From NCBI RefSeq assembly GCF_017307495.1, contig NZ_JAFKHE010000019.1:124001-188000 (forward strand): a stretch of 64,000 bases of DNA, written 5' to 3'. The translations under genes were made by a program, and so were the position numbers. The notes under the pieces were generated by a model. The model was not told the origin of the DNA, searched no databases, and was given only the letters and a program-made list of their open reading frames with translations. The stretch is from Devosia sp. (GTDB lineage Bacteria; Pseudomonadota; Alphaproteobacteria; Rhizobiales; Devosiaceae). This document shows, piece after piece, positions 1 through 10,439 of the stretch. Every line of letters begins with the position of its first letter. Within the stretch, counting starts at the first letter, position 1.

Positions 1-2205
<2,205 letters not shown>

Positions 2206-2218
2206 AGGTCCCCCGCAG

Positions 2219-4372
2219 TTGAAACCTGAACTGATCCCGGGCGCTGGCAGCCCGGAGCGGCTCGGCGCCACCATCACCGCCGAGGGCGTGAACTTTGCCG
2301 TCTATTCGGAGACGGCAACGGCGATGTGGGTGTCGATCTACGACGAGCTCGACCAGGAGGTCGCGCGCGTCCAGCTCGACGGCTACGACGGCAACATCTA
2401 TCACGGCCTGATCGGCAGGATCGGGGCAGGGACCCGCTACGGCCTGCGCGCCGACGGTCGCTACGACCCCGACCAGGGCTATTTCTTCGACCCCAACAAG
2501 CTGCTGGTCGACCCCTATGCGCGCCGGATCGACCGCACCTTCGTGCGCTCGCCGCGCCTCAGGCTGCATCGCGACGAGGCGGTGGACACCGCTCCGCTGA
2601 TCCCCAAGGCGATCGTGGTGGGCGCGGAAAACAAGCCGGCGGCGCCGCGACGCAAGGTGCCGGGGCTGTTCTACGAACTCAACGTGCGCGGCTACACAAT
2701 GCGCCACCCGTCGGTGCAGGGCCCGCTGCGTGGCACCGTCTCGGGGCTGACCACCAAGCGGGTGGTGGACCATCTGCGCTATCTCGGCGTGGATACGGTG
2801 GAGCTGATGCCGATCGCGGCGTTCATCGACGACGGGCACCTGCCCTCGCTGGGGCTCACCAATGCCTGGGGCTACAATCCGGTGACCTATTTCGCCGTCG
2901 ACCCCAGGCTCGCGCCGCGCGGCCCGCAGGAATTGCGCAACATGACCGATGTGTACCGCAAGGCGGGCATCTCGGTGATCCTCGACGTGGTCTACAACCA
3001 CACCGGCGAGGGCGACGCCAACGGGCCGATGCTCAGCCTCATGGGCCTCGACGCCATGACCTACTACCGGTTCATCGACGTCGACGGAAAGAAGGCGCTG
3101 GTCAACGACTCCGGCACCGGCAACACGCTGCGCTGCGACCACCCGGCGACGCAGCGGCTGGTGATCGAGAGCCTGCGCTACTGGGTCGAGGAGATGGGCG
3201 TCTCGGGCTTCCGCTTCGATCTCGCGCCGGTGCTCGGCCGCGAGCCCGGGTTCAATCCGAACGCGCGCATGCTGCAACTGATCAAGTCCGATCCGGTGCT
3301 GGGCAAGTGCATCCTCGTCGCCGAGCCGTGGGATCCGGGTCCGGGCGGCTACCAGCTCGGCCAGTTCGGCAAGGAATTCCGCGAGTGGAACGACACCTAT
3401 CGCGATGACGTGCGCTCGTTCTGGCGCGGCGACCAGGGCAAGATCGGTGCGCTGGCCGGCAAGGTCGCCGGTTCGGCCGAAATCTTCGATTTCGCCGGGC
3501 GCAAGCCGAGCGCCGGCGTCAACATGCTGGCCGTCCACGACGGTTTCACGCTGGCGGACCTCGTCTCCTACCTCGACAAGCACAACGAGGCGAACGGCGA
3601 GGGCAACCGCGACGGGCACAACAACAACCACTCGTGGAACTGCGGCGCCGAAGGCCCGACCGACGACGCCGGCATCGCCGCGGCCCGCAAGCGCGATGTC
3701 CGCGCGCTGCTGGCGACGCTGTTCCTCAGCCGGGGCATTCCGCTGATCCAGCAGGGCGACGAGTTCGGCCGCAGCCAGCAGGGCAACAACAATGCCTATG
3801 CGCAGGACAACGAGATCACCTGGGTCGACTGGGAGAATGCCGACGGGGCGCTGGTCGACTATGTCTCGGCGCTCAGCGATTTCCGCCGCCTGCATCCGGC
3901 GCTGACGCATGATCATTTCCTCACGGGGCAGACCAGGCATGGCGTCCGCGACGTGGCCTGGCTGCATCCGGACGGGCGCGAGATGAACGAGCACGACTGG
4001 AACGATGCCGGCGCCTCGGTGCTGGGCATGCGGCTCCAGACCGCCGATGAGGACCTGATCGTGTGGTTCAACCGCCGGATCGACCCGGTGCTGGCCCGCC
4101 TGCCGGAGGGCTACTGGACGGTGGGGCTGCTGTCGGACGACAAGGCCGTGCTGCCGCTCGCCGACCGCGCCGCCACGCTGCCGCCGCGCTCGGTGGTGGT
4201 GCTGCTCAAGGGCCAGATCCCGCCGAGCAAGCCGGAGGTGCCGCCGCAGCCGCAGGAAGTGCCGGTCGAGCCCGAGACGCCGCAACCGGCGCCCGAGCCG
4301 GAAACGGTGCCCGGCGAGACGCCGGTGGAAGTGCCGGGCAATGAGCCGCCGGAGGAGACGCCGAAGGAGTAG
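2219..4372 (+). CDS. glgX: Glycogen debranching enzyme GlgX with a Pro/Glu-rich tail
   Basis: This GH13 isoamylase-type enzyme hydrolyses alpha-1,6 branches of glycogen limit dextrins. The N-terminal CBM48-like region contains LGATITAEGVNFAVYSE. GH13 signatures follow: DVVYNHTGEG, GFRFDL with the nucleophile Asp near residue 334, and VAEPWDPG with the acid/base Glu near 369. The open frame extends upstream into pgm without a GlgX-like sequence, so I chose the TTG at 2219, which follows GAAGGT and gives 717 residues. The last 52 or so residues, after the usual family end, are almost entirely Pro, Glu, Val and Thr (IPPSKPEVPPQPQEV onward), an extension I do not associate with the family. Confidence 0.9.
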   Translation: MKPELIPGAGSPERLGATITAEGVNFAVYSETATAMWVSIYDELDQEVARVQLDGYDGNIYHGLIGRIGAGTRYGLRADGRYDPDQGYFFDPNKLLVDPYARRIDRTFVRSPRLRLHRDEAVDTAPLIPKAIVVGAENKPAAPRRKVPGLFYELNVRGYTMRHPSVQGPLRGTVSGLTTKRVVDHLRYLGVDTVELMPIAAFIDDGHLPSLGLTNAWGYNPVTYFAVDPRLAPRGPQELRNMTDVYRKAGISVILDVVYNHTGEGDANGPMLSLMGLDAMTYYRFIDVDGKKALVNDSGTGNTLRCDHPATQRLVIESLRYWVEEMGVSGFRFDLAPVLGREPGFNPNARMLQLIKSDPVLGKCILVAEPWDPGPGGYQLGQFGKEFREWNDTYRDDVRSFWRGDQGKIGALAGKVAGSAEIFDFAGRKPSAGVNMLAVHDGFTLADLVSYLDKHNEANGEGNRDGHNNNHSWNCGAEGPTDDAGIAAARKRDVRALLATLFLSRGIPLIQQGDEFGRSQQGNNNAYAQDNEITWVDWENADGALVDYVSALSDFRRLHPALTHDHFLTGQTRHGVRDVAWLHPDGREMNEHDWNDAGASVLGMRLQTADEDLIVWFNRRIDPVLARLPEGYWTVGLLSDDKAVLPLADRAATLPPRSVVVLLKGQIPPSKPEVPPQPQEVPVEPETPQPAPEPETVPGETPVEVPGNEPPEETPKE

Positions 4373-4417
4373 GGGGGCGGCCGCGGAGGGGTGGAGAGGA
4401 GATGCCCACGTCACCGG

Positions 4418-4489
4418 GTCATCCCCGCGCAAGCGGGGATCTCTGTTTGGTCTAAGGCACGGCAAAACAGAGATGCTCGCGGAAATGAC
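4418..4489. repeat. Composite palindromic intergenic repeat, copy 1
   Basis: The element begins GTCATCCCCGCGCAAGCGG, continues with CTCTGTTT, and returns through AAACAGAG to a degenerate GCTCGCGGAAATGAC. Each half can fold as a hairpin and the whole is a longer inverted repeat. It lies between the convergent glgX and GNAT genes. Related copies occur at 13836, 14924, 15755, 46253, 54995 and 59003, with half copies at 18307 and 45829. Confidence 0.8.
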
Positions 4490-4519
4490 TCCGTGTCCGG
4501 GGGGCAACCGGCGCGTCCG

Positions 4520-5089
4520 TCAGTCCTGCCCGAAGCCAAAGCTCCGATACAGCCGCTGCGCGGTGCCGTTATAGATATCGACCTTCAGCGCCAGTTCCTC
4601 TGCGCCGCGGGCGCGCAGCGCCGCGATGGCGGTGGAGAGCAGGGCGGAGCCGACGCCGCGGTTGCGCCAGCCGGCGTCGACCACCAGGTCCTTGACGAAG
4701 CTCGAGGTCCAGCACAGGCAGAAACCGATCACCTCGTCGCCGGCCCGGGCGACGAGCGCCAGGTTGCGGTCGAACTCGCTGTCGGTGACGAGGCCCTCCC
4801 ACCAGTCGAGCAGGTTGGCCGGCACGGTGCCGAAGCCGGAGGCATAGGCGCGCTGCATCAGCTTGTGCACGGCGCCGGCGTTGGCGGCTTCGATCGGCGC
4901 GATGGCGACCCCGGGCGGCAGGCGGATCGGCGGCTCAGGCAGGGCCATCGGCCGGCGCAGCAGGATATGGCCCGCTGCGGGGCTGGTCGGATGCGGCACC
5001 GGCGGGGGCAGGCCCGCTCCGCCGGCGGGCGCTGCGGCCTTGCCGAACCCACCCTTCGGTCTTCGACGTGCCAAACTGTCCCCCATCAT
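4520..5089 (-). CDS. GNAT family N-acetyltransferase
   Basis: The protein has the GNAT acetyl-CoA fold. VDAGWRNRGVGSALL matches motif A (Q/RxxGxG/A) and IYNGTAQRLYRSFGF matches the C-terminal motif B. The substrate cannot be read from the sequence. Two starts are possible. The 5089 start gives 189 residues with a Pro/Gly/Ala-rich N-terminus of about 47 residues. The start at 4948 (MALPEPPIRL) gives 142 residues, closer to a bare GNAT domain. Neither has a strong ribosome site. The gene lies 57 bases downstream of ureG on the same strand and could be the last gene of that transcript, though a urease role is not implied. Confidence 0.8.
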   Translation of the reverse strand: MMGDSLARRRPKGGFGKAAAPAGGAGLPPPVPHPTSPAAGHILLRRPMALPEPPIRLPPGVAIAPIEAANAGAVHKLMQRAYASGFGTVPANLLDWWEGLVTDSEFDRNLALVARAGDEVIGFCLCWTSSFVKDLVVDAGWRNRGVGSALLSTAIAALRARGAEELALKVDIYNGTAQRLYRSFGFGQD

Positions 5090-5146
5090 CTGGCCGGGCG
5101 TTAGCGTCGGCTGCTCCCGCCCGCTTCGTTCTCGTTGCCGGAAAGG

Positions 5147-5775
<629 letters not shown>

Positions 5776-5779
<4 letters not shown>

Positions 5780-6204
5780 ATCAGCCTCATGATCACGAGC
5801 AGGAGAAAGCCCACGCCGAGCGCGATGCAGAGCGGGGAGTAGTTCTTGCGGTCGAGCGTCGCGAACGGCTGCTCGGAGAAGCGGGCGCGCCAGCCTTCAG
5901 TGTAGCCGAGGGCGCCGCGGCCGAAAAAGATCGCGGCCAGCAGGACGCCGATCAGCGTCAGCCACCAGTCGCCGGCAGTGTGGTCGGCGAGCGACAGGGC
6001 GAGGATGCCGGCAGCAAGGGCGAGGATGGCGACGGCGAGCGAGGCCAGTTTCGGCACGCGGGTGACGCCGGGCCGGCCGATCACGGTACGCGCCAGCAGC
6101 GCCGGATCGCGGATCGGCCAGGGCGCGCCGATGGCCCACATCAGGCAGGCGATGGCCACCGTCAGCAGCACGACGAAGATCAGGGCGGCGACGAACATGC
6201 TCAT
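5776..6204 (-). CDS. DUF3995-type small membrane protein between ureF and ureG
   Basis: This 142-residue protein has four predicted transmembrane helices: [51 protein letters not shown] and [14 protein letters not shown]. The segment [13 protein letters not shown] resembles the conserved C-terminal part of DUF3995 proteins. Function is unknown. It overlaps ureF upstream and ureG downstream by 4 bases each (ATGA), so it is tightly coupled to urease maturation genes. A role in nickel or urea handling is possible but only inferred from position. The family name is from recognition, not a search. Confidence 0.75.
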
Positions 6205-7004
6205 GAGCGGAAGATCCTCGGTTCCAGCGTCTCGTGGCGCATCTGTGCGATGTCGGCGGCGTAGGCGATTGCGCCGATATCGGCAAGGGTCGCCGTAGAA
6301 GCGGACTTCGCGAGGGCGGCAACGCAGGGTTCAAGGCCGGACATGACTTTGAGCCCATCAGACTGGCCGAGGGGGACGAGGCGCACGGCCACCGACACCT
6401 GGCCATGCACTGTCGCCGTCAGCCAGGCAAGCAACGTGTCCTCAAGGTCGATCCCGTGCGCAGCGGCGATGGCGCCGACCGCCACGGGGTAGGGGCAGGG
6501 CTGGGGCAGGAGGGCGAGGACGCCCGATGGCCAGTGCCGCGCCGCCAGCGCGTAGTTGTCGCCGGTGATCGTGGTTTCCAGCCAGCGCTCGCGGCTGGGG
6601 GTGAGGGCGAGGGCGAGGTCGGAGAGGTCGGAGAGCGCGGCGCGTGTGGCTTCCCCCCTCCCGACCTCCCCCACAAGGGGGGAGGTGCCCGCCGGTTCAC
6701 TTTGCTTGAATGTGCCCGAAGCATCGGCCCACACCTCCCCCCTTGTGGGGGAGGTCGGGAGGGGGGTAGCCACGGGCGTTGCGCCATCCCGTACGACCCG
6801 CCACGCCTCAGCCAACACGATCGAGTCGGTGTGTATCCCCCCGTGCGCCAGCGCGCCCTCGATCCAGTTCCGCAAGCGTTCGGAGTCGGTTACGCGTCGA
6901 TCCGCAATCGCCGTCTCAAGTCCGGCCGACCAGGCGAAAGCGCCGACCGGGAAGGCGGGCGACAGCCAGGTGACGAGCTTCTGCAGCGCGGCGGGATCGG
7001 TCAT
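6201..7004 (-). CDS. ureF: Urease accessory protein UreF with repeat-encoded insertion
   Basis: UreF bridges UreD and UreG in the urease activation complex. The start MTDPAALQKLVTWLSPAFPVGAFAWSAG-like N-terminus and the later TGDNYALAARHW and LPLPQPCPYPVA-like regions are typical. The start at 7004 overlaps the ureE stop (ATGA). The product is 267 residues, about 40 longer than the usual 220-230. The excess is the segment after VVRDGATPVA, containing LPTSPTRGEV and SPLVGEVGRGEA, which is encoded exactly by the inverted repeat at 6651-6769. The frame is kept, so the protein may still work if the insertion forms a surface loop. Confidence 0.93.
   Translation of the reverse strand: MTDPAALQKLVTWLSPAFPVGAFAWSAGLETAIADRRVTDSERLRNWIEGALAHGGIHTDSIVLAEAWRVVRDGATPVATPLPTSPTRGEVWADASGTFKQSEPAGTSPLVGEVGRGEATRAALSDLSDLALALTPSRERWLETTITGDNYALAARHWPSGVLALLPQPCPYPVAVGAIAAAHGIDLEDTLLAWLTATVHGQVSVAVRLVPLGQSDGLKVMSGLEPCVAALAKSASTATLADIGAIAYAADIAQMRHETLEPRIFRS
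6651..6769. repeat. Palindromic repeat inserted in frame within ureF
   Basis: The left arm (about 6651-6687) reads CCCTCCCGACCTCCCCCACA then AGGGGGGAGGTG. The right arm (about 6731-6769) is its inverted complement, CACCTCCCCCCTTGTGGGGG then AGGTCGGGAGGGGGG. They are separated by about 43 bases. The arms differ in sequence from the GTCATCCC family elsewhere in the window. The element lies inside the ureF coding region and adds about 40 residues without a stop. Its translated products (PTSPTRGEV, SPLVGEVGRG) look like those commonly produced by dispersed intergenic repeats. Confidence 0.88.
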
Positions 7005-7474
7005 CGGTTGAGCAGGGCGTGCGCCGCTTCGCCGTGGCTGTGCGCATAGGCGCCTTCCTCCGGGTGGAAGGGCTCGCTGATGTCGGTGACCGTGGCCCCG
7101 AGACCGCGCAGCATGTCCTTGATCACGTGGTCGCGCAGGATGAGCACGCGATCGTCCTCGATCTGGGTCTTGAGGTGCCGGTTGCCCAGGTGCCAGCACA
7201 GCCGCATCAGGTGGATGCGGTCGCGGCCGCACACTTCGTGGAGCGCCTCCTCGCCGGCGATGATCTCGACGAAACGCCCGTCCTCGAGCTGCAGCGCGCC
7301 GCGATCCTCGAGCGTCACCGGTTCGGGGAAATCGACGAGCACGCTGTCGCCGTGGATCAGCGTGATGCTGCGGCGACGCACACGGCGCTCGTCATGCATG
7401 AGGATGGCAAGGTCGAACGCCGTTCCGGCCGCGCCGGGGGGCACATATCGTACCGCGCGAAACGTCTGCGGCAT
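7001..7474 (-). CDS. ureE: Urease accessory nickel metallochaperone UreE
   Basis: UreE delivers nickel to the UreG-containing activation complex. The 157-residue protein has the N-terminal peptide-binding-like domain (RSITLIHGDSVLVDFPEPV, LEDGRFVEIIAGEE) and the metal-binding ferredoxin-like domain (LCWHLGNRHLKTQIEDDRV, which includes the conserved His of the dimer nickel site). The C-terminus FHPEEGAYAHSHGEAAH has only a few His, not the long poly-His tail of Klebsiella UreE. It is the first gene of the ureE-ureF-DUF3995-ureG block. About 100 bases separate it from the MliC-like gene upstream, so a promoter of its own is possible. Confidence 0.95.
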   Translation of the reverse strand: MPQTFRAVRYVPPGAAGTAFDLAILMHDERRVRRRSITLIHGDSVLVDFPEPVTLEDRGALQLEDGRFVEIIAGEEALHEVCGRDRIHLMRLCWHLGNRHLKTQIEDDRVLILRDHVIKDMLRGLGATVTDISEPFHPEEGAYAHSHGEAAHALLNR

Positions 7475-7575
7475 TGCACACTACCAAGTCTTCGAGGCTT
7501 CCCAACCCGCGCCGGCGAGCTTAGCCGCTGCGGCGCGGCTGTCAAAGGCGAAGACGGGCCCGGGGCCCGGTGCGC

Positions 7576-7914
7576 TCAGGGCGTCTCGCTGACTTCGGTG
7601 CACTCGACCGACGGCGGCGTCGCCTGCAGGTCGGTCAGCGTCGCCTCGCTGCCCTTGGTCCAGAATTCGAACTGGCCGGCGACATACTTGGCGCCGGAAG
7701 CCGACATGACGTTGACGAACACCATCTTGCGCGGCCCGACGGGGATGACGGCAAGGAAATTGGGCTCGGCGTTAATGAAGTCGACGGTGAACGGGTCGAG
7801 GCCCTCGCACTGGTACTGCACGATGTTGCGCTCGAAATTGCCCTGCAACTGCAGCACAACCTGCGCCGACACGTCGGCGCTCCCCATCATGGCGGCAGCG
7901 GCCAGGGCTTCCAT
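7576..7914 (-). CDS. MliC-like (c-type lysozyme inhibitor domain) protein
   Basis: The central region, VQYQCEGLDPFTVDFINAE followed by MSASGAKYVAGQFEFWTKG, resembles the MliC/PliC fold, which inhibits host c-type lysozyme: a Tyr-x-Cys start, a SGxKY loop and a Trp-x-Lys-Gly end. MliC proteins are normally exported lipoproteins or periplasmic. Here the N-terminus MEALAAAAMMGSADVSAQ is only a weak signal peptide without a lipobox. The start is well supported by GAGGAGGA six bases before the ATG at 7914. Two cysteines (YQC, VEC) could form the usual disulphide. It is one of four non-urease genes between ureC and ureE. Confidence 0.65.
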   Translation of the reverse strand: MEALAAAAMMGSADVSAQVVLQLQGNFERNIVQYQCEGLDPFTVDFINAEPNFLAVIPVGPRKMVFVNVMSASGAKYVAGQFEFWTKGSEATLTDLQATPPSVECTEVSETP

Positions 7915-7968
7915 CGGCAGTCCTCCTCGCGATTCAGCATCGAAAGGGTAGCAGAACGGCCGTCGGGG

Positions 7969-8958
7969 TCAGCCGAAATAGTTGTGACGGGCGAAATCGA
8001 GCTCGGGGAACGCCTCGGCGACGCCGCGATTGGTCTGGGCGATGGCGTCGAGCAGGCGACGAAGCATCGGGGTGGCCGGGCGCTTGCCAGCATGGCGCCC
8101 CATGCGGGCCCGGGCATCGATAAGGATCTCTCCATACTCGCGGCGGATTGCGTCAGCTTCGCTGCGCTGGAAAGTCCAGACCGCTTGATGAGCGTCGCGC
8201 TCCTCGGGCGGCAGCCGGTCCAGCCACTGGTACTCCTGGTAGGAGGGCTGGGTAACGGTCAGCTCGATCCAGCTCGCAGGCTGGAGGGGAAGGCGCGGCG
8301 CTGCATAGTCGGCGGCGCTGTCGGTTTCGGACCTGTTCGATCGCTGGTCGGTCGGCACCTCCGGCAGCCGGGCCATGCCGAAGGCAGCACGCATGAAGTC
8401 GCCGAGGCCGCCGTCCTTGAACAGGGTTTCGAACAGCACCGGCTTCAGCTTGCCTTCGCGGCAGGGGCGCGAGCGCAGGATCGCGCCATAGTCGAGGCTG
8501 CGATAGACCCAGTGATGCGGCCGCAGCAGCACCAGCGAGCAGAACTGGTCGAAGGTCATGCGCGCGCCCATGCGCACCAGCTGGTTGTAGTACGAGCGGA
8601 TGAAGGCATCGGGCTGGCGGAATACGACGTAGGCGACGAAGTCGCCCTCGGTCAGCATCTCGATGTTGTCGACGATCTGGAGCAGCGAGTTTGCCGCGAT
8701 GCCGTGGGCCAACCCGACCCCGGAGAGAATCTCGTCGCTGATGATCGGCTGGCCGTCGCACAGGCGCCGCCGCATGTCGTCGAGGGTTGCGGCCGGCAAC
8801 TGGCGTAGGTCGCCGAAGCTCAGGTGCTCGCGCACGTGATACTCGGCCTCGTGGTCGCGATACGGCTTGCCCAGAAAGTCGATGCTGTCGTCGGCCTTCA
8901 GCAGGTCCTGAATCGTTGTGGATCCGCTCTTGGGATAGCCGACGTGGAATGTCTGCAA
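7969..8958 (-). CDS. Sulfotransferase family protein
   Basis: The first residues MQTFHVGYPKSGSTTIQDLL form a PAPS 5'-phosphosulfate binding loop (PKSGSTT), and VVFRQPDAFIRSYYNQLVRMG matches the 3'-phosphate binding region (R..D..S.Y). The protein should transfer sulfate from PAPS to an unknown acceptor such as a surface glycan or lipid. It is 329 residues and cytoplasmic by sequence, with no signal peptide. No other sulfation or surface-polysaccharide genes lie next to it, so the acceptor cannot be inferred. It sits alone between the SDR and MliC-like genes in the ureC-ureE interval. Confidence 0.8.
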   Translation of the reverse strand: MQTFHVGYPKSGSTTIQDLLKADDSIDFLGKPYRDHEAEYHVREHLSFGDLRQLPAATLDDMRRRLCDGQPIISDEILSGVGLAHGIAANSLLQIVDNIEMLTEGDFVAYVVFRQPDAFIRSYYNQLVRMGARMTFDQFCSLVLLRPHHWVYRSLDYGAILRSRPCREGKLKPVLFETLFKDGGLGDFMRAAFGMARLPEVPTDQRSNRSETDSAADYAAPRLPLQPASWIELTVTQPSYQEYQWLDRLPPEERDAHQAVWTFQRSEADAIRREYGEILIDARARMGRHAGKRPATPMLRRLLDAIAQTNRGVAEAFPELDFARHNYFG

Positions 8959-9114
8959 TTATCAAATTTCCGGAAATCTTCGAGCCAATGCGGAAGATAT
9001 AGATGCGTTGCAGTCTCAATGAAAATAGCTATTAGCGCCGTGATCGGACTGACTGCGATCGCCGCCTCGGCGGCGGCTCCGCGGCCGCTGGACCAGCGCG
9101 GCTCAAGGCACCGG

Positions 9115-9870
9115 TCAGGCGGCGCGCCAGCCCATGTCGGCGGGGATCACCGCGCCGTTGATGTGCCGGGCCTCGTCGGAGGCGAGGAAGAGCACGAGGT
9201 TGGCGATGTCGATGGGCTCGAGCGTGCCCGGGTTGGTCGCGTGATAGGCGCCGAGCCGTCCCAGAGCCGCCTGGTCGAGCCCGGCGGCATCGACGCTCTG
9301 CATGATGTTGGTCGCGACCCCGCCCGAGGCCACCGTGTTACAACGCAGGCCCATCTTGGCATACTGGAACGCCGTGGATTGGCCGAGCCCGATGAGCGCG
9401 TGCTTGCTGGCCGTATAGGCCGCGCCCGCCGAACCGCCCCCGAGGCCGGCGACCGAGGCGATATTGACGATGGCGCCGCCGCCCTGAGCCAGCATCAGCG
9501 GCACGGCGCGGCGCATGGCGAACATCGGGCCGTCGAGGTTGACCGACAGCACGCGGCGCCAGGTGTCGTTGCTGACATCGGCGACGGACTGGAACAGGTC
9601 CATGACGCCGGCATTGTTGACGAGGATGTCGATGCGGCCGAACTCCGAAACGGCCTTGTCGATCATCCCTACGCATTCGGCTTCGACCGCCACGTTGGCC
9701 GTGACCGGCACGATCGGCCCGCCGATTTCGCCGGCTGCCGCCTTGACCGCGTCCGCATGCCAGTCGGCCGCAACGACCTTCGCGCCCTCGGCGATGAACA
9801 GCTTGGCGATCGCCAGCCCCATGCCGGAGCCCGCGCCCGTGACCACTGCTACCTTGTCCTTGATGCGCAT
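9115..9870 (-). CDS. SDR family NAD(P)-dependent oxidoreductase
   Basis: This classical short-chain dehydrogenase has 251 residues. The cofactor loop TGAGSGMG is near residue 11, NNAG is near residue 86, the catalytic Ser lies in NIASVAG and the YTASK motif supplies Tyr and Lys. The acidic residue at the end of the second strand (VVAADWHAD) suggests NAD rather than NADP, an inference from the fold. The substrate is unknown. The gene ends GWRAA and stands alone between the DUF29 and sulfotransferase genes in the ureC-ureE interval. Confidence 0.92.
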   Translation of the reverse strand: MRIKDKVAVVTGAGSGMGLAIAKLFIAEGAKVVAADWHADAVKAAAGEIGGPIVPVTANVAVEAECVGMIDKAVSEFGRIDILVNNAGVMDLFQSVADVSNDTWRRVLSVNLDGPMFAMRRAVPLMLAQGGGAIVNIASVAGLGGGSAGAAYTASKHALIGLGQSTAFQYAKMGLRCNTVASGGVATNIMQSVDAAGLDQAALGRLGAYHATNPGTLEPIDIANLVLFLASDEARHINGAVIPADMGWRAA

Positions 9871-9937
9871 AATCGGTCCCCATCCAGTTTGGTTGTCTGC
9901 AAACTAGGTGATGCACCGGTCGCGGATTTGATGCAGG

Positions 9938-10396
9938 TCAGGCCGCTTCCGGCCAGAAATCGTCGTCGAGCACCTCGTCTGCGGAGTACGGGCACTCGGC
10001 AGGGAAAGCAGTTTCGCGCAGGCCCGTTTCGAGCGCAGCAAGGCGAGGGGCCTTCTTGTAGGCGCGCTTGATGACTTCGTCCGGGTAGGACTGCAGACTT
10101 GGGCTCTGCTCGATCAGGACTGCGATGGCGTCGCGATTGGTCACGATGCTCGCCTGCCAACTCGGGGACCTTGCCGACGGCTGGTATTGCCACTTCAGCA
10201 AGTGCAGCAAGATGACTGCCATTCTGCTGAGAATTTCGTGCTTGTCCGAGCGCCCCAAGCTCTCGATCTCCTCGGCGACGTTCTCCACGTCGATACGGTC
10301 GAACCTGCCGGCGCGGATCAATGCCGCCTGCTCCGCGCTCCAGAGCGCGAAATCGTCTTCGTAGCCCGCTGGCTTCTTGACTTCGACCTTGTTCAT
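9938..10396 (-). CDS. DUF29 family protein
   Basis: The features are typical of DUF29: YEDDFALWSAEQAALIRAG, a VAEEIESLGRSDKHEI segment, LLHLLKWQYQP, and the FPAECPYSADEVLDDDFWP end. DUF29 proteins are common in cyanobacteria and proteobacteria and have no established function. I prefer the ATG at 10396 (MNKVEVKKPAGYEDDF), which starts close to the domain; an alternative start at 10432 would add 12 residues and nearly touch the ureC stop at 10440. The gene follows ureC on the same strand. Confidence 0.85.
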   Translation of the reverse strand: MNKVEVKKPAGYEDDFALWSAEQAALIRAGRFDRIDVENVAEEIESLGRSDKHEILSRMAVILLHLLKWQYQPSARSPSWQASIVTNRDAIAVLIEQSPSLQSYPDEVIKRAYKKAPRLAALETGLRETAFPAECPYSADEVLDDDFWPEAA

Positions 10397-10439
10397 GAAA
10401 GGCAGTATAGGCTCCCCGACGGGCGAAACCAAATCGGTT

